A stretch of 47,054 nt of DNA from the NCBI GenBank assembly GCA_002811675.1, contig PDIM01000010.1, positions 124,014 through 171,067 of the forward strand. The letters are read 5' to 3'. This DNA comes from Ichthyosporea sp. XGB-2017a. Lineage: Eukaryota > Opisthokonta > Ichthyosporea. Positions 19,901 to 32,237 of this stretch are shown here, one piece after another (position 1 is the first letter of the stretch; each line of letters starts with the position of its first letter). The translations under genes and the position numbers were made by a program. The notes under the pieces are model-generated. The model was given only the letters and a program-made list of their open reading frames with translations, searched no databases and was not told where the DNA came from.

Positions 19901-22900
19901 AAATTCACGTTCAAAATAGAGCATGCTTGACTGTCCTGGGCTCCCAGAACCTGAGATAAAACTGAAGTTTTTCCGGTCCCAACTTCTCCTACAACGAGGG
20001 TTGGACATTCATTTGCCAATAGACTCTTAACAAGGTAATTGTACCTTACTGTATCAACTGTAGGAACAATTATCTTGTAAAATGGGGTCTTTGGATTGTA
20101 TTTCCAAGATGATGGTATTTGGGTCTCCCAAAGGCGCCAAGTTTTGTCATTTGGCTCCACAAAGTATTCATATATTGTATCCTTGCTAGGAAATTGTCCT
20201 TCGATTTCTCTGATAAACATATCAAATTTAGTCCTACTCTCAAGAGTCAATGAGGCACCATATGACCAAATTAATGAAAAAAGAAACCACAGTTCAACCA
20301 TTTTTTCATAGCTATCATCACCAGGAATAACGCCATTTTCCTGTGTAAGGAAGGTATTCAACATGATACAAAGACTCTGAATAGCGTTCATCTCACTTAT
20401 GTGGACCAGTTCTGAGCACTCCCGATGTCGAAAATCAAGAACTGTTTGAACATATTTCATGAATAAACTATCTAAAATCTCTTCCGAAAGTTCATCATTC
20501 CTTATTTTCAGCCACGTTTTTGCATACGCTTTCCACCCGAGCGAATAGTAGTCCATGTAAATCATACCACATCTACTAACTGTCGCAGGAGATGCAACAG
20601 CCAGGTTTTCCACTTCAAAAAGAAGGGAGACGTCTTCTGTTAAAGCTATTCTCTCACCATTTACTAGAGTGAGAACTTTGTTGTCATCTAGTACGGTGTT
20701 CATAGATTCAATCCAAAGAGTATCGACAGGTCCATCTAACATCATCCATTTGCGATCCGGTTTTTCATCGTTGCACATTTCTCTCATCACATTGGAAAGA
20801 ACTCCATCGCTCCACTCACCAGTGCTTTCATTGAACACCCCATAAAGTTCTCCAAGTGAAAGTGCTTTTGGGTTAATAGAGAATGTTCTGACGGCTTTAA
20901 AGGAGCATTCTTTTTCTTCCTCGGTTGGCTTAAAGTTTTTACTGATTGCCGTCAGAGAATTCTTGAGCGTTTTCCAAACTGTAGTTTTGCCTGATCCAGT
21001 ATTGCCTACCATCATTACACCATGACGCACGTTCATTGTTTCATAAAGTTGAATTGCCTTGTCAATAATATTTGGAACATGTTGTAAGCTATTGTTATCA
21101 AGGTCTTCCTTGATACTTTTCTCCAAAATGCCATGATCTAGTTCTGGCGAATCAACCCCTGGGAAAAGATCGGATATTATACCAGTAAAAAGTGGCAAAT
21201 CTTGTGCAGTCATTTTCGGTAAATTCATGTCTCGCATTGAAACCAAAAGAACAATCTCATCGGTCAGGTCCTTGGAGCTTCTCTTTTTAGCACCAGCAGA
21301 TCTGAGAACCGAAGTCAAAGCACGAAGACCAAAATCATAATGATCCTGTTTTGATAATTGCTGAACGCAGAGTTTATAAAGGGTGTCTGCTTTTTTGGCA
21401 AGCACTCGCGTATTGGAAAACCCATCAGCAAACAAAATGATATCTGAAATAAGAGCAGTATCAGGTACCATCATTGAAACGGGTCTGAACATGCTCTTAA
21501 GGTTATCAGGAAGTTCCGTTCGTCCAGCATACCCGGGCTAATGCAAAAAAAAGAAAAAAAGAAAAAAGAAAAGCGATTTTTGGGCATTTAACTAAATCTA
21601 TCTTAGACAGAAAACAATTCATGTTGTCCACATACTACTACTTACATTCATTGTAATAAAAATTCCGCAACTAGGCTTCAAACATATGTTATATCCCTCA
21701 AAATCAAAATGCGTTACATGCTTGCTTAGGGCCTGCTGAATCAAAGCTACTTGTTGAGCAACAACAGACAAGACCTCAATATTAATTCTATTAAATTCAT
21801 CAAAACAGCCCCATGCTCCTGTCTGAGCAAGCCCACTAAACATCCGACCCATAGACTTGTAGTCAAGTTCAGATGAGCAATTCTGAACAATAACATATAC
21901 AGCCAAACCTTTTCCAAGATCTTTCACTGTTTCGGTTTTGCCCGTTCCAGCCGGCCCTTGCGGACTACCACCTTTGAAAAGAGCCAAAGCCGTGGTAAGA
22001 GTCATGTAACATCTATCTGTCAATGGGGTTATTACCAGTCTTCCAGAATTTCCTAAGTATTCATATCCATACTTAAAGCTATTACTCGTTTGTCGAATCA
22101 TACATGAATCAAGCTCCTTGTCCCAATAAAATCTAAGCTGTTTTTGCCATTCAAAGGATTGGGGATCATCACATTTTGATTTGATAATGGTATCTATTAC
22201 ATCACGGGAGTGCACTTCAATAGTTATAAGAGCAACCACCTTAAGTCTTTCAATTTTCGTCAAGTTTCGGGCAACAAGGTCAGAAAGTTTGTGAAGCAAG
22301 GACATCTGTTTTTTTCTTTGTGTTTTCATGGCCTTCTTATCATCTTTTAAATTAGTCAACGCTTTTGTACAGTCAACAGTCCACAAAATTTGATTCGTTG
22401 TAATAAGCAGCTGACCAGGCCACTCACTGCACCATTTGTCTTTTTTCTGTTTTTTAGCACTTATCAAGCACGACGCCATGCATTTATGAAGCGTGAATCT
22501 CATTTCTTCTTCAACAGAAGTCAACCACATTTCCACCGGCCCATCGATAACTACCTTTTCCGAAAACGGAACATTTTCACCGTCGGCAGAGGACATTCCT
22601 TTTCCTTCCCAGTGCTTGTTGGTAACTGAGCTTCCAGGAGCAGTCAGGTCCAATGCATTAATGTTATCAAAACACTTTTTTAGATGACTTTGTACAGCTA
22701 CAGGATTCTTTGCTTGACCCAAAATCTCCAATAAATCGTCGTTAGAAATGAAGTAAAAGCGAGGGAATGCCTGTCTTTTTGTTTCCAGGTACATGTCTAA
22801 GGATTTTTGTATCTTCTCTAAAACGTCGTTGAGGGCATTTAGCGTCAAAAGAAGCCCATCTTCAGTCGTGGCTTTCTTAACATTGGCAATATTTGCTAAT

Positions 22901-25900
22901 TTAGCGGTGATAACCTTCCATTGACTATTGACTTCATCGAACTTGGATGTTTCTTCTGGCATCTGCTTTCTAATATCTTCCGAACCTTTGAATATGTTTT
23001 CCAAATACATCCACTGCCTTTGAACTTGCAGTATCATTTCGGTTGTTTCCATGATTAGAGAAACGGTGCGCTCCCAGTAATCAACTTGCTTTTCGAAAGG
23101 TTTGACAAACTTTGAGGCTTTCATCGAGGACAAGGTAACCTGATTATCTTCTAGGGTAACAAATATATCGTCAACTCCTCGGAGCTTCTGAAATCCATCC
23201 TTATACTCCACCATATCAAGAACTGTCTCATCCCAGCTAGCTTCAATAGCTTTCACGGCTTCCTCAATGTTCAGCTCTTGAGAGGCGGCTGCCGAGAGTT
23301 CTCCTATCGACTCGGCGTATTGGTCTAGACCTAGAGCAACTATTTTGTCTAATGTAAAGTCATCACCCGAAGGATCAAAAGTTACACTTATCTCGTCCAT
23401 AAGGGTGTCCCAATGGCGTGGTCTCATTGCATGATTTTTCAGATCCTGAATAAGGGGCATTGTTCTCTTAAATTGTTCAAGTCTTTGTTTCATGCCATGA
23501 AAAACGCCCCACTGGTGGGCCTTTTTGTTTAATTTTACAAGTCTCTTCTGAAAAATCTGGGCGGCTTCTTCAAGTTCAGTTGTTTCAAGGTCCGCAAATT
23601 TACCGCTTTTCCATGATTCCCAGCTATTGACCCATTCTTCGACCAGCTTCCACGTTGAAGTCATAAGACCAACATCGGCTATAAGCTCTGTCAATTCTGT
23701 GTTGTCAGGACTTTCCATCTTAAAGAGATGTAATCCAGTCTGAAATTCTTTTTCATTTTTCTTCAGCGTGTCAGCTTCCTCGGTGAACTCAGTAATCAAA
23801 GCAAAAGCTTCTGTGTGCTCGAATGAGATTTCGTAGGGCCCTTGGTCTTTAAATTTTGATTTTAAGGCCTCTACATTATTCTGAAAATTTTCTTTCGCTG
23901 AAAACAGTTCATTCTTAAAGCTCTCTTTACAGGAACCAATCTGTTTCTGCTTTTTGTGAAAGGCTGCCTGAAATTCATCCCAAGCGCCTGGTAGATTGTT
24001 TTTACTCCCTTCTTCTTCTTCTGTAAGCGTGACCTCATATTTCTTGAGAACATCATAAATTTCCGTTATAGGGTCAAATCTATCTGAAATATCGTTCATG
24101 CTGGACTTCAGATTCTCCATTGCCTGAACATCTTCAGAAAACTGTTCGAGGTTTTTAGGAACCCTTTTAAATGTTTCACTATAAGAAGCAAAAAGGCCGT
24201 AAATCGAGTACATCTCGGCCTGTGCCTTTTGGCTTAAAAGATTGGTAAATTTTGAGAGCCATGCATTGCAGTGTTTAACGAGGCTCATTTTCATGGGTGA
24301 GCAATCTAATCGAATAAATTGAATGTTGGCAATAGTATCTTCTTTTTGAATATTGTGTGAAACTTCTATGTACCTGTTGATATCAGAATCAAACGTTGAA
24401 AGGGGCGGGTTTAGTTTGGCATAGCGCCGTATGAAAGCATCCTTCTTAATCTCCCATATTTCACGGTATGGATCCCATAAGCTTATGTATTTGGTTATTC
24501 TACCAAAAATATCCCGAACACCAGCTTTGATACCATTAACAATGCTTACAATTTCCACACAGCCTTTCACGGACTTGTGCAACTCACTTACTTCTGTGGC
24601 ATCGTTGTGAAAGCTCCTTGTATGGCAAATCCTTGAAATATCGCAAACGATGTCAATGAATGAATGACTCACTTGTGCTGTGAATCCCTCAAGGACTTCC
24701 AAAGATGGAACAAGTGTTACTCCTTTATCATCTAGCTCTAAGTTCATTTTCACAATTTGTTGGGTTAACGAATTTGGTCCTTCCCCAAGAAGAGCTTTCG
24801 TCAAGTCAGACAAAGAGTGTTTGATGCACTCCTGTAAAGCTTTCTCCAATTTTTCATCTTGGCTTCTAACAAACTCCACCCATTGCTTCTGAACTTCCTT
24901 TCCATCAGCCTTAAAAATTTCATAAATATTGTCAACTGATTCGCAAATATCACTGTGAATTTTTGTTAATTTGAACTTCAAGGAAGCAATGTGATCTTCC
25001 TGTAGCTGTGAAAATTCTGTGACTGAGTATATGACGTTCTTCTTCAAGGGTACATTAAGCTTTAGCTGAGAAACTTCCTTAAAATAGTGTGAAAGTAACA
25101 TATTGTTGTTTTTAAATGATACAACAATTTCATGAGTGCTGCTGGAATGTTTTCTACATTCCCTGATAAAATGATCTTGAACCGTTCTTTCTTTCCAGTT
25201 AAGTTTCACAAGACCTGGTCTAAACTTGCGGTCTACAAAAATAATTCTCTCTCTGAACAACTGGCGTTCGCTTGGCGACAGAGCTCTTATAATATCATTA
25301 TAGTCTCGTACAGCAAGCACCACATTAGCTCTCAGCGTACAAAGCTCTTCTTTTCGGAAAATTAAATCATTCAGCTTCACTGGAATTTCAAATTTGAGCT
25401 TGTTCCAGTAGCTTACTTGATTAAACGTCAGCAAGATTTTCGAATCCAGATTAGCCATAAGGCAAGCTCTTTCGGTGGTGTTTTTGGCAATTAGAGGATT
25501 TTGAAGGGAAGATATTTCACCCACTTCAAAAAGTGAATCTAAACTCTCAACCCACTCATTGTACATTTTGTTAGTGAACTCCTCCACTGCAAATGTCAGT
25601 TGCCTGTGGTTGACCTTAGCCTCTTCCATTTGCTGAGATTTGTTTAAACACGGAATGCTCTCAAGAGTCTCCAGAATATTATCTGCTTGCTTTGCATAAC
25701 TTCGAGCCCAGTGGGCTGCATATGCAAACTTTGGATGGGCATTAAGAACATTGGATTTTTTCTTCTGCCAGTCAAATTTAGTTTTGCATAAGTTCATATC
25801 ATCTTTGAACTTTCCAAAAACCATGTTAGTCTTTTTTTCCAGAAAATTCTTAATGCTATCCCGTTGTGCTAGAGAGTGAAATGCATCCAGCAGAAAAGCC

Positions 25901-28227
25901 ATATCGCTCAAACTTGGGGCTGTCTCAAAGGCACTGATAATAACGTTCTGAAATTTCAGATCCAAGTCTTTCATTTGATTTTTGAAGATATTGTATTTCT
26001 CTTGCCACCTATGAGCTTTTATATCAAGGATACATGGCCTAATAAGCTCAAGCTGCTTCATAAAGTGAGCAAATTCTTTTTCGATATCTTCCAGGCTTGT
26101 TTTGAGAATGGGGCCTGAAAGTCCTCCAAACACGGGCAAGGGTAGCCTTATGTTTGCCTTTCTGCGCTCAAACTGAATGGCACTTTCACTGACATCAATA
26201 ATATCACGGTAGCGCTGAATTGTAGCATCGAGTTGGGCATAGATACTGCTCTCATCAAAAGTCCATTTTGTTTTTGAACGTTGCTCTAACTGCATAGTCA
26301 CTCTACCAGACTTTAAGCTACTTTTCCAAGTCAATATGTTTTTGATACAAAGTTGCAATTGCTCTATAATGTTGTCGATGTCCCCATTAAACATGTCGTC
26401 TAATGAAATTCTGTTTGCAAAATCATTAATGAACATATTGTTGACCTTCCTGAGTAAGCTGCTTAAAGCTTCTCGACTGCTAAAGAATTCAGAGTTCACC
26501 CATAGAATTCTTATACTCTGAATTAGCTTCTGCATTAATCCAGGGAATTCATCCAGCTGCGCGTGCTTGAAATTCTCACACGATTCTTTCAAAATCATCA
26601 TATACTTGAGCTTTTCTGAAGTTTGATGGTATACTAGCTGGATTTGCTCTGACAATTCATTAAAGGCTTCAATGTACGAGGACCTACTCCTTTGCAATAA
26701 GTTTTGAATGTTTACAACACCAGGTGACTGAAGAACTTCGCTGATACTAGAAAGCTTTGCGCATATTATTTTCTGCGATTCTATTTCTTCAAGTGGACCC
26801 TTTTCATCAATTTGACTTTGAGAACTGCTCATCGTTGCAATTTCTTTTAACTGTCTAGTCCAGTGAATGAGCACAACTTCAGACCTGCTGATACGGTTTT
26901 TATCACGCAGAGCAAGGTTGATATCAACAGCCAAAGCTTCTCGTGGGACATAGAACTCAGTCTTTCCAGTCATTTTGTTAATACAATCCGTTAAGTTTGA
27001 AATGTATTTATGGGTCAAAATACTGAAATCTTCCTTCATTGATTCAGGCCATGACTGATTGTGGGAGACAAAGCTCACTATTATCCCCTGAAGCAATGAT
27101 TTTAAATTGGTTAATGAATCTCTTTCTACCATACCATGATTCATACGGTTGCCAAAGTCATGGGGATATAAAGGTTCCAGTGCATCAAATGAGAAATAAA
27201 CGAAGTTTTTAATCCCATTAGATGAATGTATAATTGACTTTAAATCAGAAGTAAATGTGAATGTGTTTTCTGACATTCCAAAAAGATGAGGGCCCACTTC
27301 AGCGTTAAGAAACTTTTTCAGGAGAGTCTCGTTCTCTTGAGTAAAGCCATTTGACATGTCATAACCTTCAAGATCTAGGATATTTTTAATTCTCTTATTC
27401 TAAGCAGAAGATTGTAAGTAAATCGCATACTTGGCAAGTGCTTAATAGCATATGTAGCTGACATAATCCAACCTACTTACCATGTTCGGAAAAGGGTCAT
27501 AAATAATTTGCTCGTCTGCTTCCAAAGGGCAATCTTCCTTTTTCTTTCTTCCAAATAATTCATCGAAGTCACTAACTTTTTCTTCTTTTTCATCTACTCC
27601 TTCATCTGATCCATCTTCTTTGCCGACTTCATGTTCGGACGGTTGGTCGTGGGACTTTATTTCCCCATAATCTTTTCCTGCCCTAGTATCTTGTTCTTCA
27701 TTTACTTGAGCATCGCCATTATTCGACACACTTCTGCCTTCAGGCCTCTTCTCTGGCACTGAACTAGAGCCCTCAATTCTCTTGTCATTACAGTGATCAG
27801 TTTCTTCAGTATTTGCCTTTTCGTTAGCTGCATTGTCGTCTGCTAGTTCTTTCTTTTGTGTGTCTGGACTGTCATGTTCATTAACTTTCTCTTGGTCTAA
27901 CGATTTGAAACTTTCATGTTCGTCATTGGTCTCGATTTCATTTAAAGTTGCTTCGTCGTTGACTGGCTCACTGTCATTTGTTTTAACAGCATCACCTTCT
28001 TCTCCCTCTTTAGTCTGCTCCTTTTGCCCGATATTCTTTTCCTCCCCCTCATTTTCTTCTTCTGCGTTATTTTCATTTTTTTCCTGCTCGCTTTGCATAT
28101 CAACATCACTTCCATGTCGTTCATTAGTGTCCTCAGACTTCAACTCCCCACTGTCAGCCCCTTGAGACTGCTCAGAACTCTGGGGTTCATCAGTCCCCAC
28201 AGGGGGAATTTCCTCCTCCCCGTCCAT
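13960..28227 (-). CDS. DNAH2: Axonemal inner-arm dynein heavy chain, DNAH2 type
   Basis: Three exons (28227-27481, 27399-21646, 21537-13960) join in phase 0 across introns of 81 and 108 nt to give about 4,692 aa (human DNAH2 about 4,430). DNAH2 is the beta-type heavy chain of the two-headed inner arm dynein f/I1. The linker and tail carry MIHWTRQ-like and RVPKNLEQF-type blocks. AAA1 has GPAGTGKT (about residue 2065, near 21950) and CFDEFNRI; AAA2 has GNTGSGKT (near 20995); AAA3 has GEVGTGKT (near 19980); AAA4 has GVGGSGRQ (near 18940). The coiled-coil stalk around 17400-18200 brackets the microtubule-binding tip. The C-terminus ends DHWIKRGTALLLSLET, close to DNAH2 and unlike other isotypes. 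Intron 2 falls in the AAA1 sensor motif ITMN/PGYAGR. Exon 1 adds an unusually long acidic N-terminus. The start is ATG 28227; the in-frame codon at 28239 is TTG. Confidence 0.96.
13979..13984 (+). terminator. Polyadenylation signal of the 12155 gene inside DNAH2 coding DNA
   Basis: AATAAA on the plus strand, 70 nt after the TGA stop at 13909, overlaps codons 7 to 9 from the DNAH2 end. No earlier hexamer exists on this strand after the stop. Confidence 0.6.
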
Positions 28228-28590
28228 ACTAAACACCAAATCAAAAATATATTTCTATTAACACCAACGAACTATGAAACAATCAAAGCAACTACAAAAT
28301 AAGAAACACAGATTTCCTCATTAAACTAAACGAGTGACATAGACCGTAGTCCCCCAACTCTTCCTCCCTTGTCTCTATCACTCTAAACGCCAACTAGCTG
28401 CCCCAGACTCCAGTACTGGGCTATGAATGAAATATAGTGCAAGAAGGAATGTGGATCATATCCATGGCAACCATAATTATCCCACCCCTAACCCATCCGC
28501 CCCTAGATATATATAGCTGCTGCAGGCTACAGCTGTTCGTTCCTGTGTGGTGTGGCTCATTCAAGTACATAGATCTAGCACAGCACCATC
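28228..28590. other. Head-to-head promoter of DNAH2 and the SPO16-like gene
   Basis: A 363-bp gap holds the CCCTAA/TATA/CCTGTGTGGTGT module at 28485-28553, oriented toward the plus-strand gene. No open frame or RNA gene was recognised. Confidence 0.5.
28485..28553 (+). promoter_or_regulatory. Candidate core promoter: CCCTAACCC, TATA and CCTGTGTGGTGT
   Basis: CCCCTAACCCATCC (28485-28498), ATATATATA (28507-28515) and CCTGTGTGGTGT (28542-28553) repeat the order found at 12028-12075. The ATG of the SPO16-like gene follows 37 nt later. Confidence 0.45.
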
Positions 28591-29596
28591 ATGATCCAGG
28601 AGGCTATATCTTCTAAGATGGGGGAGGGAAGCAAGCAAAGAGTGGGGCCTCCAGCTATTGCTAATCGGACATGCAGATGGAAGTTTTTGATTGAGTTGTT
28701 ACGGAGAAAGGGGTTCAATGTGAAAGGTTGAAAGTGAAAGCGACTTTAGATTTTGTTGTGTGGTTTTATTTCGCTGAAACTAAATCATTTCCATTTATTT
28801 TTAGAATCCCATAATACACCCGTTAATGCGATAATTTTTCCTGCATGTTCTATCGTTTTTCAAGTCATTGACCTGTCAAGCCCTGTTGGTGACGGGAAGT
28901 CGTTGATTGCCGAGTAAGCTTTTGGGAAGTACACTGTTTTTTTTTTCATCAGTTCGTTGTCTGATTCCGTGATTGTTCTAAAGAACTGAAAAAGTTTTAG
29001 GCCAATTTAAAACTGTGATTGTTACTCCACTTTTGAAGCTGAATTCAATGGTTGAAAGTCAAATTATGTTCATCAACACACTCCAAAAAAGGTACTCTTT
29101 ATGTCCTCCTGTGCTTGAGGCGATTTTTATTGTTATAAACAATTAATGACGTTTAGCTTCCAGCTTTCTGAAATTCCCCACGTCGATGCTTATAACAATA
29201 GATTCGTTTGAATCGTGTGTGAGAATAATTACTTCTTTAACGGAATGCTACAAAAGAGAGAGGTTAAGTCGAATAATAAGACTTACAGAGCAGACTGTGA
29301 ATATTGACATCGAGCAAAGCTACCCTTTGACTTTACTTAAATCTATTGGGCTAGATGAGCATGAGGTAAGCTTTTTGTTTTTCGTAGACATACAAGCCTT
29401 AATGTGTATTAAGTGCCATGGGACTTGCATGAAGTGCTTTGTCTTGAGTGATGGTCTGGGAAGTATAGCACGTATATGTCAAGGGTCTTCAAAAGAATAC
29501 ATTGACTGTAGTTTGGGAAAAACTCAAGCCAATGCTTTGATGAACTTTTTTGCTTCTGATGCTCCACTTTTCGAAAGTGAATTTCATAGCAGTTAA
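28591..29596 (+). CDS. SPO16/PTD-like (ERCC1-superfamily) meiotic protein, five short exons
   Basis: Exons 28591-28726, 28805-28913, 28984-29091, 29164-29365 and 29435-29596 have matching phases (1, 2, 2, 0) and join to 238 aa; introns are 78, 70, 72 and 69 nt. Two donors are weak (GTTGAA, GTACTC). The joined protein reads as an ERCC1/XPF-type nuclease fold (KFLIELLRRKGFNV, NAIIFPACSIVFQVIDLSSP, KTVIVTPLL, FLKFPTSMLITIDSFESCVR). A tandem helix-hairpin-helix follows: LLKSIGLDEHE, DGLGSIARICQGSSKEYIDC, SLGKTQANALMNFF. No ERK-x3-D nuclease site is seen. Block order and length match SPO16 (C1orf146) and plant PTD, partners of SHOC1/ZIP2 in crossover formation. FAAP24 or ERCC1 itself are alternatives. 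The last intron could instead be read through in frame. Stops of this gene and ARMH1 are 18 bp apart. Confidence 0.5.
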
Positions 29597-29614
29597 TGAT
29601 TTTATCTCCGGAAT

Positions 29615-31818
29615 TTATGTCTGATGGATATGGTCACCTATTTCTCTCGACTTGATTGCACTCTCTTGTGAATTATCTTGCATTAGTTCCGAATCTAGTG
29701 TAGCTTTGTCATACTGATACGCCTTTTCTTTCGTTGCAGATTTTGAAAGGAAATTTGAAATTGCTGAAGGATATGTATGAATATGTATGAATAAATAAAA
29801 TGAAAGAAAGAAAGGGGGCTCTTGTTAGACTTAAACGATATTATATTATCTCATTAATTGCATAAACATTACACTTACCCAGATCGTCTGGTTGAAAACT
29901 TTCTTTTGTGAATTTTTGGGATATGGAGCCCACTGCTTCTGTAAAGGTACTAGAATCATCACCTTGAACACTTGCAACAACTTTTTCCCTAAATTCTTCG
30001 ATATCATAAGCCGCTCTCTCACTTTCTTTGATAAGTGAACCAGGAGGAAGACCCACCGAAGTTTGAATAGGAACAGGCTGGACATAAGGTGTATATATTT
30101 CCTTTTCTTTTGGCTCAGTTACTTTACTACTAGAAGGCCTTTCCAGGTTTGGAACATCACTTTGCTCTTTCGATTGCATATTGTTATATTTTGTTTCCAG
30201 TTGTGTTGCATCGTCTTCAGACGATGCCGAATTCAGAATAACAGGGTTTCGTTCTCTTTCTTCCAGCTCCTCTTCTTCTTGGGAATCTACAGAACCCAAA
30301 GACTCGTTACCATCATCAAATATGTCTTTGATTCCATTAAGGTCAACAATATCTCCCAGTTCGGCTATACGCAAGGTATTGGTTGTAAAGAGATCAATTT
30401 GAGTCTTATTCGTGTTCTTCCAGAAAGTATCCGTTTGTGTGATCATTTCTGTGAACAGGCCTTCACCAAAACTCAAATATATGGCCTTCCCAACCTCTGG
30501 AAATGTTTTAATGAGAAATACAAGAGTCTGATGGGCCTGCTTTCGGCTTTCATTATACTGAGCGTTTCCCATGGCAACTAAGAGCCCATGAGGGGCCTGT
30601 AACTGAACCATCATCTTCGCCATATCAGAAGAAAGGGCTGCAAGGACCCCAAGCATCTTTGCTGCGGTTGACTGTTGAAGAAACTCAGGAGGTATCGCCT
30701 TTGCACCTTCGTTACGGGATCTTTTTTCTTTCTTTCTGATATTAACATGAATGCCCCCTCCTTCTGCATCTAAATTCAAAGAATAGATAAGCAAATAATT
30801 AACAGCTGTGTAACATCGGCATAGGGTTTAAAACAAAATACTTACTCTCTCCCTCATTTTCGTCTCCAACGAATACGTCGTCCATGTTCGGCTTAAGGAG
30901 AGCAATTAAACTGCTAAGTATTGCCTGTTGCAGTGACCCTTGGCTACAAAGGCCTTTAAGTAACTCACAACCTTCGTATTGGACTTCCAAATGTTGACTT
31001 TTGAGTAACGACAATGACGGTTCGATAATTTGTGCATTGATTTGCTGAAGAGAAGGTAAAAGAAGCCGAATTCCCTGAGCAGCCATTTGCTGGGCTCCCG
31101 AGGAAGATGACGGAAGCAGTGAAACCAAGGCTTTGTATACTTGATGTTGATATTTAGGATTTCCAATACCCAACTCATACAGAACATTTCGGGAACACAA
31201 TCTTGTATTATCACTAGTAGCCTTGATCATACATTCGGTTACAGCCCGTACACCATAACTCTCACAAATCAATTCCTTATATTTTCTCCCGGATTTTCCC
31301 ACAGACATGATGAGTTGCAAGCATGAGTATTTGTCTTCGTCTTTCACAATATCAAGCCCCAATATTTCCAGAATGGTTAGCACCCCTCCTACTTCCACAA
31401 ATTCGTTCAGAAAACGATGTCCACTGGATGCTGTTATGAAAATAGATATCGCTTTAATCTGCAACCCCAGGCAAAAATTTAAGAGATAGGTCAAGCGAAG
31501 AAAGGCTGTTAAGCGGGTAAGAAAGAGACTGCCTCCATTGGAAAACTCTTTTTCTAATTGAGGGCCAGTTTTACTTTCGCAAACCTCAATAAACTCTTCC
31601 AATATTTCTTGCCTAATGGCTTTCGATCCTTTATCCCATTCCTTCAGAATCCGGTTTAACTCAGTCGTACTTTTAGAAACAGAGCTACGAGCCTGAGACG
31701 AAAACTCCGGACGAAGCACTTTCTTCCTTCCTCCCCCTCGGCTAGGATTTCCGCCTTCCCGATACAAATTCGACGCAGAAAAGTTCAGGGAAAGTCCTCC
31801 CATATTACTCCTACTCAT
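29615..31818 (-). CDS. ARMH1: Armadillo-like helical protein ARMH1
   Basis: Exons 31818-30846, 30769-29879 and 29763-29615 join in phase 1 at both junctions (introns 76 and 115 nt) to give 670 aa. The armadillo-like core closely follows vertebrate ARMH1 (C1orf228): LNRILKEWDKGSKAIRQEIL, EFSNGGSLFLTRLTAFLRLT, RFLNEFVEVGGVLTILEILG, GRKYKELICESYGVRAV, GNPKYQHQVYKALVSLLP, HLEVQYEGCELLKGL, then FLQQSTAAKMLGVLA and GLLVAMGNAQYNESRK. The biochemical role is unknown; the family is found mainly in ciliated organisms. The C-terminal ~220 residues are an acidic, Ser-rich extension beyond the usual length (human about 440 aa). The last exon is short and less certain. Confidence 0.87.
29771..29799 (+). 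terminator. Polyadenylation signal of the SPO16-like gene within ARMH1 intron 2
   Basis: Two overlapping AATAAA hexamers (29790-29795, 29794-29799) follow a 10-bp direct repeat (ATATGTATGA twice, 29771-29790). They are about 195 nt after the plus-strand stop and inside ARMH1 intron 2 (29764-29878). Confidence 0.5.
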
Positions 31819-32237
31819 GTTGCTAATCTTCCTCTAAACCCCGAGACACACAGCCAAGCCCCTCTGATTCGCAGTCAGTCAGTTAGTTATTTAGTTATGG
31901 ATTGATTCAACCAAAGTCCATTTAAGCCATTCCATATTCATTCACACACCCTTCCAAATAACACAGACAGGCCCTGTTTTATTTTATTTATTTCCCATAT
32001 AAGGTCCCCCCCCCCACCCGAGGTGGCTTTTTTCCGCATCAGGTGGGCTATTTTTAGAATAATCCCCCCCCACCCCTGTGCAGTGTGTGAACCAATAGTA
32101 TTATTGTCCCCCGTGGCCGCTCCGTGGGTGTCGTTGTTTTATTTCACTTCTCTTATTATTGTGTGGGTTAATGAGACGGATTATTCACTCTTGGGCTGTG
32201 TATACAGGTATGCGATCATAAATGGCTATTGAGGAGC
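31819..32237. other. Head-to-head promoter of ARMH1 and the PNPLA6-like gene
   Basis: The region contains C-runs of 10 and 8 bases (about 32006-32015 and 32064-32071) and a perfect CArG-type sequence CCATATAAGG (31995-32004). TTGTGTGGG lies near 32158, before the plus-strand start. No gene is seen. Confidence 0.5.
31995..32004 (+). promoter_or_regulatory. CArG-box consensus CCATATAAGG
   Basis: It matches CC(A/T)6GG, the MADS-box/SRF binding consensus, 234 bp before the PNPLA6-like ATG. It also contains a TATAA core, so it could simply be a TATA element. Confidence 0.3.

Noticed and set aside
27833..28165. Plus-strand Ser/Cys/Leu-rich open frame
   Set aside because: It is the antisense of the acidic DNAH2 exon 1; Glu-rich coding sequence automatically gives Ser/Leu-rich shadows.
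29366..29387. A 22-nt mini-intron (GTAAGC...CGTAG) in the SPO16-like gene
   Set aside because: Removal breaks the reading frame; a 69-nt intron ending at 29434 keeps phase and restores the helix-hairpin-helix.
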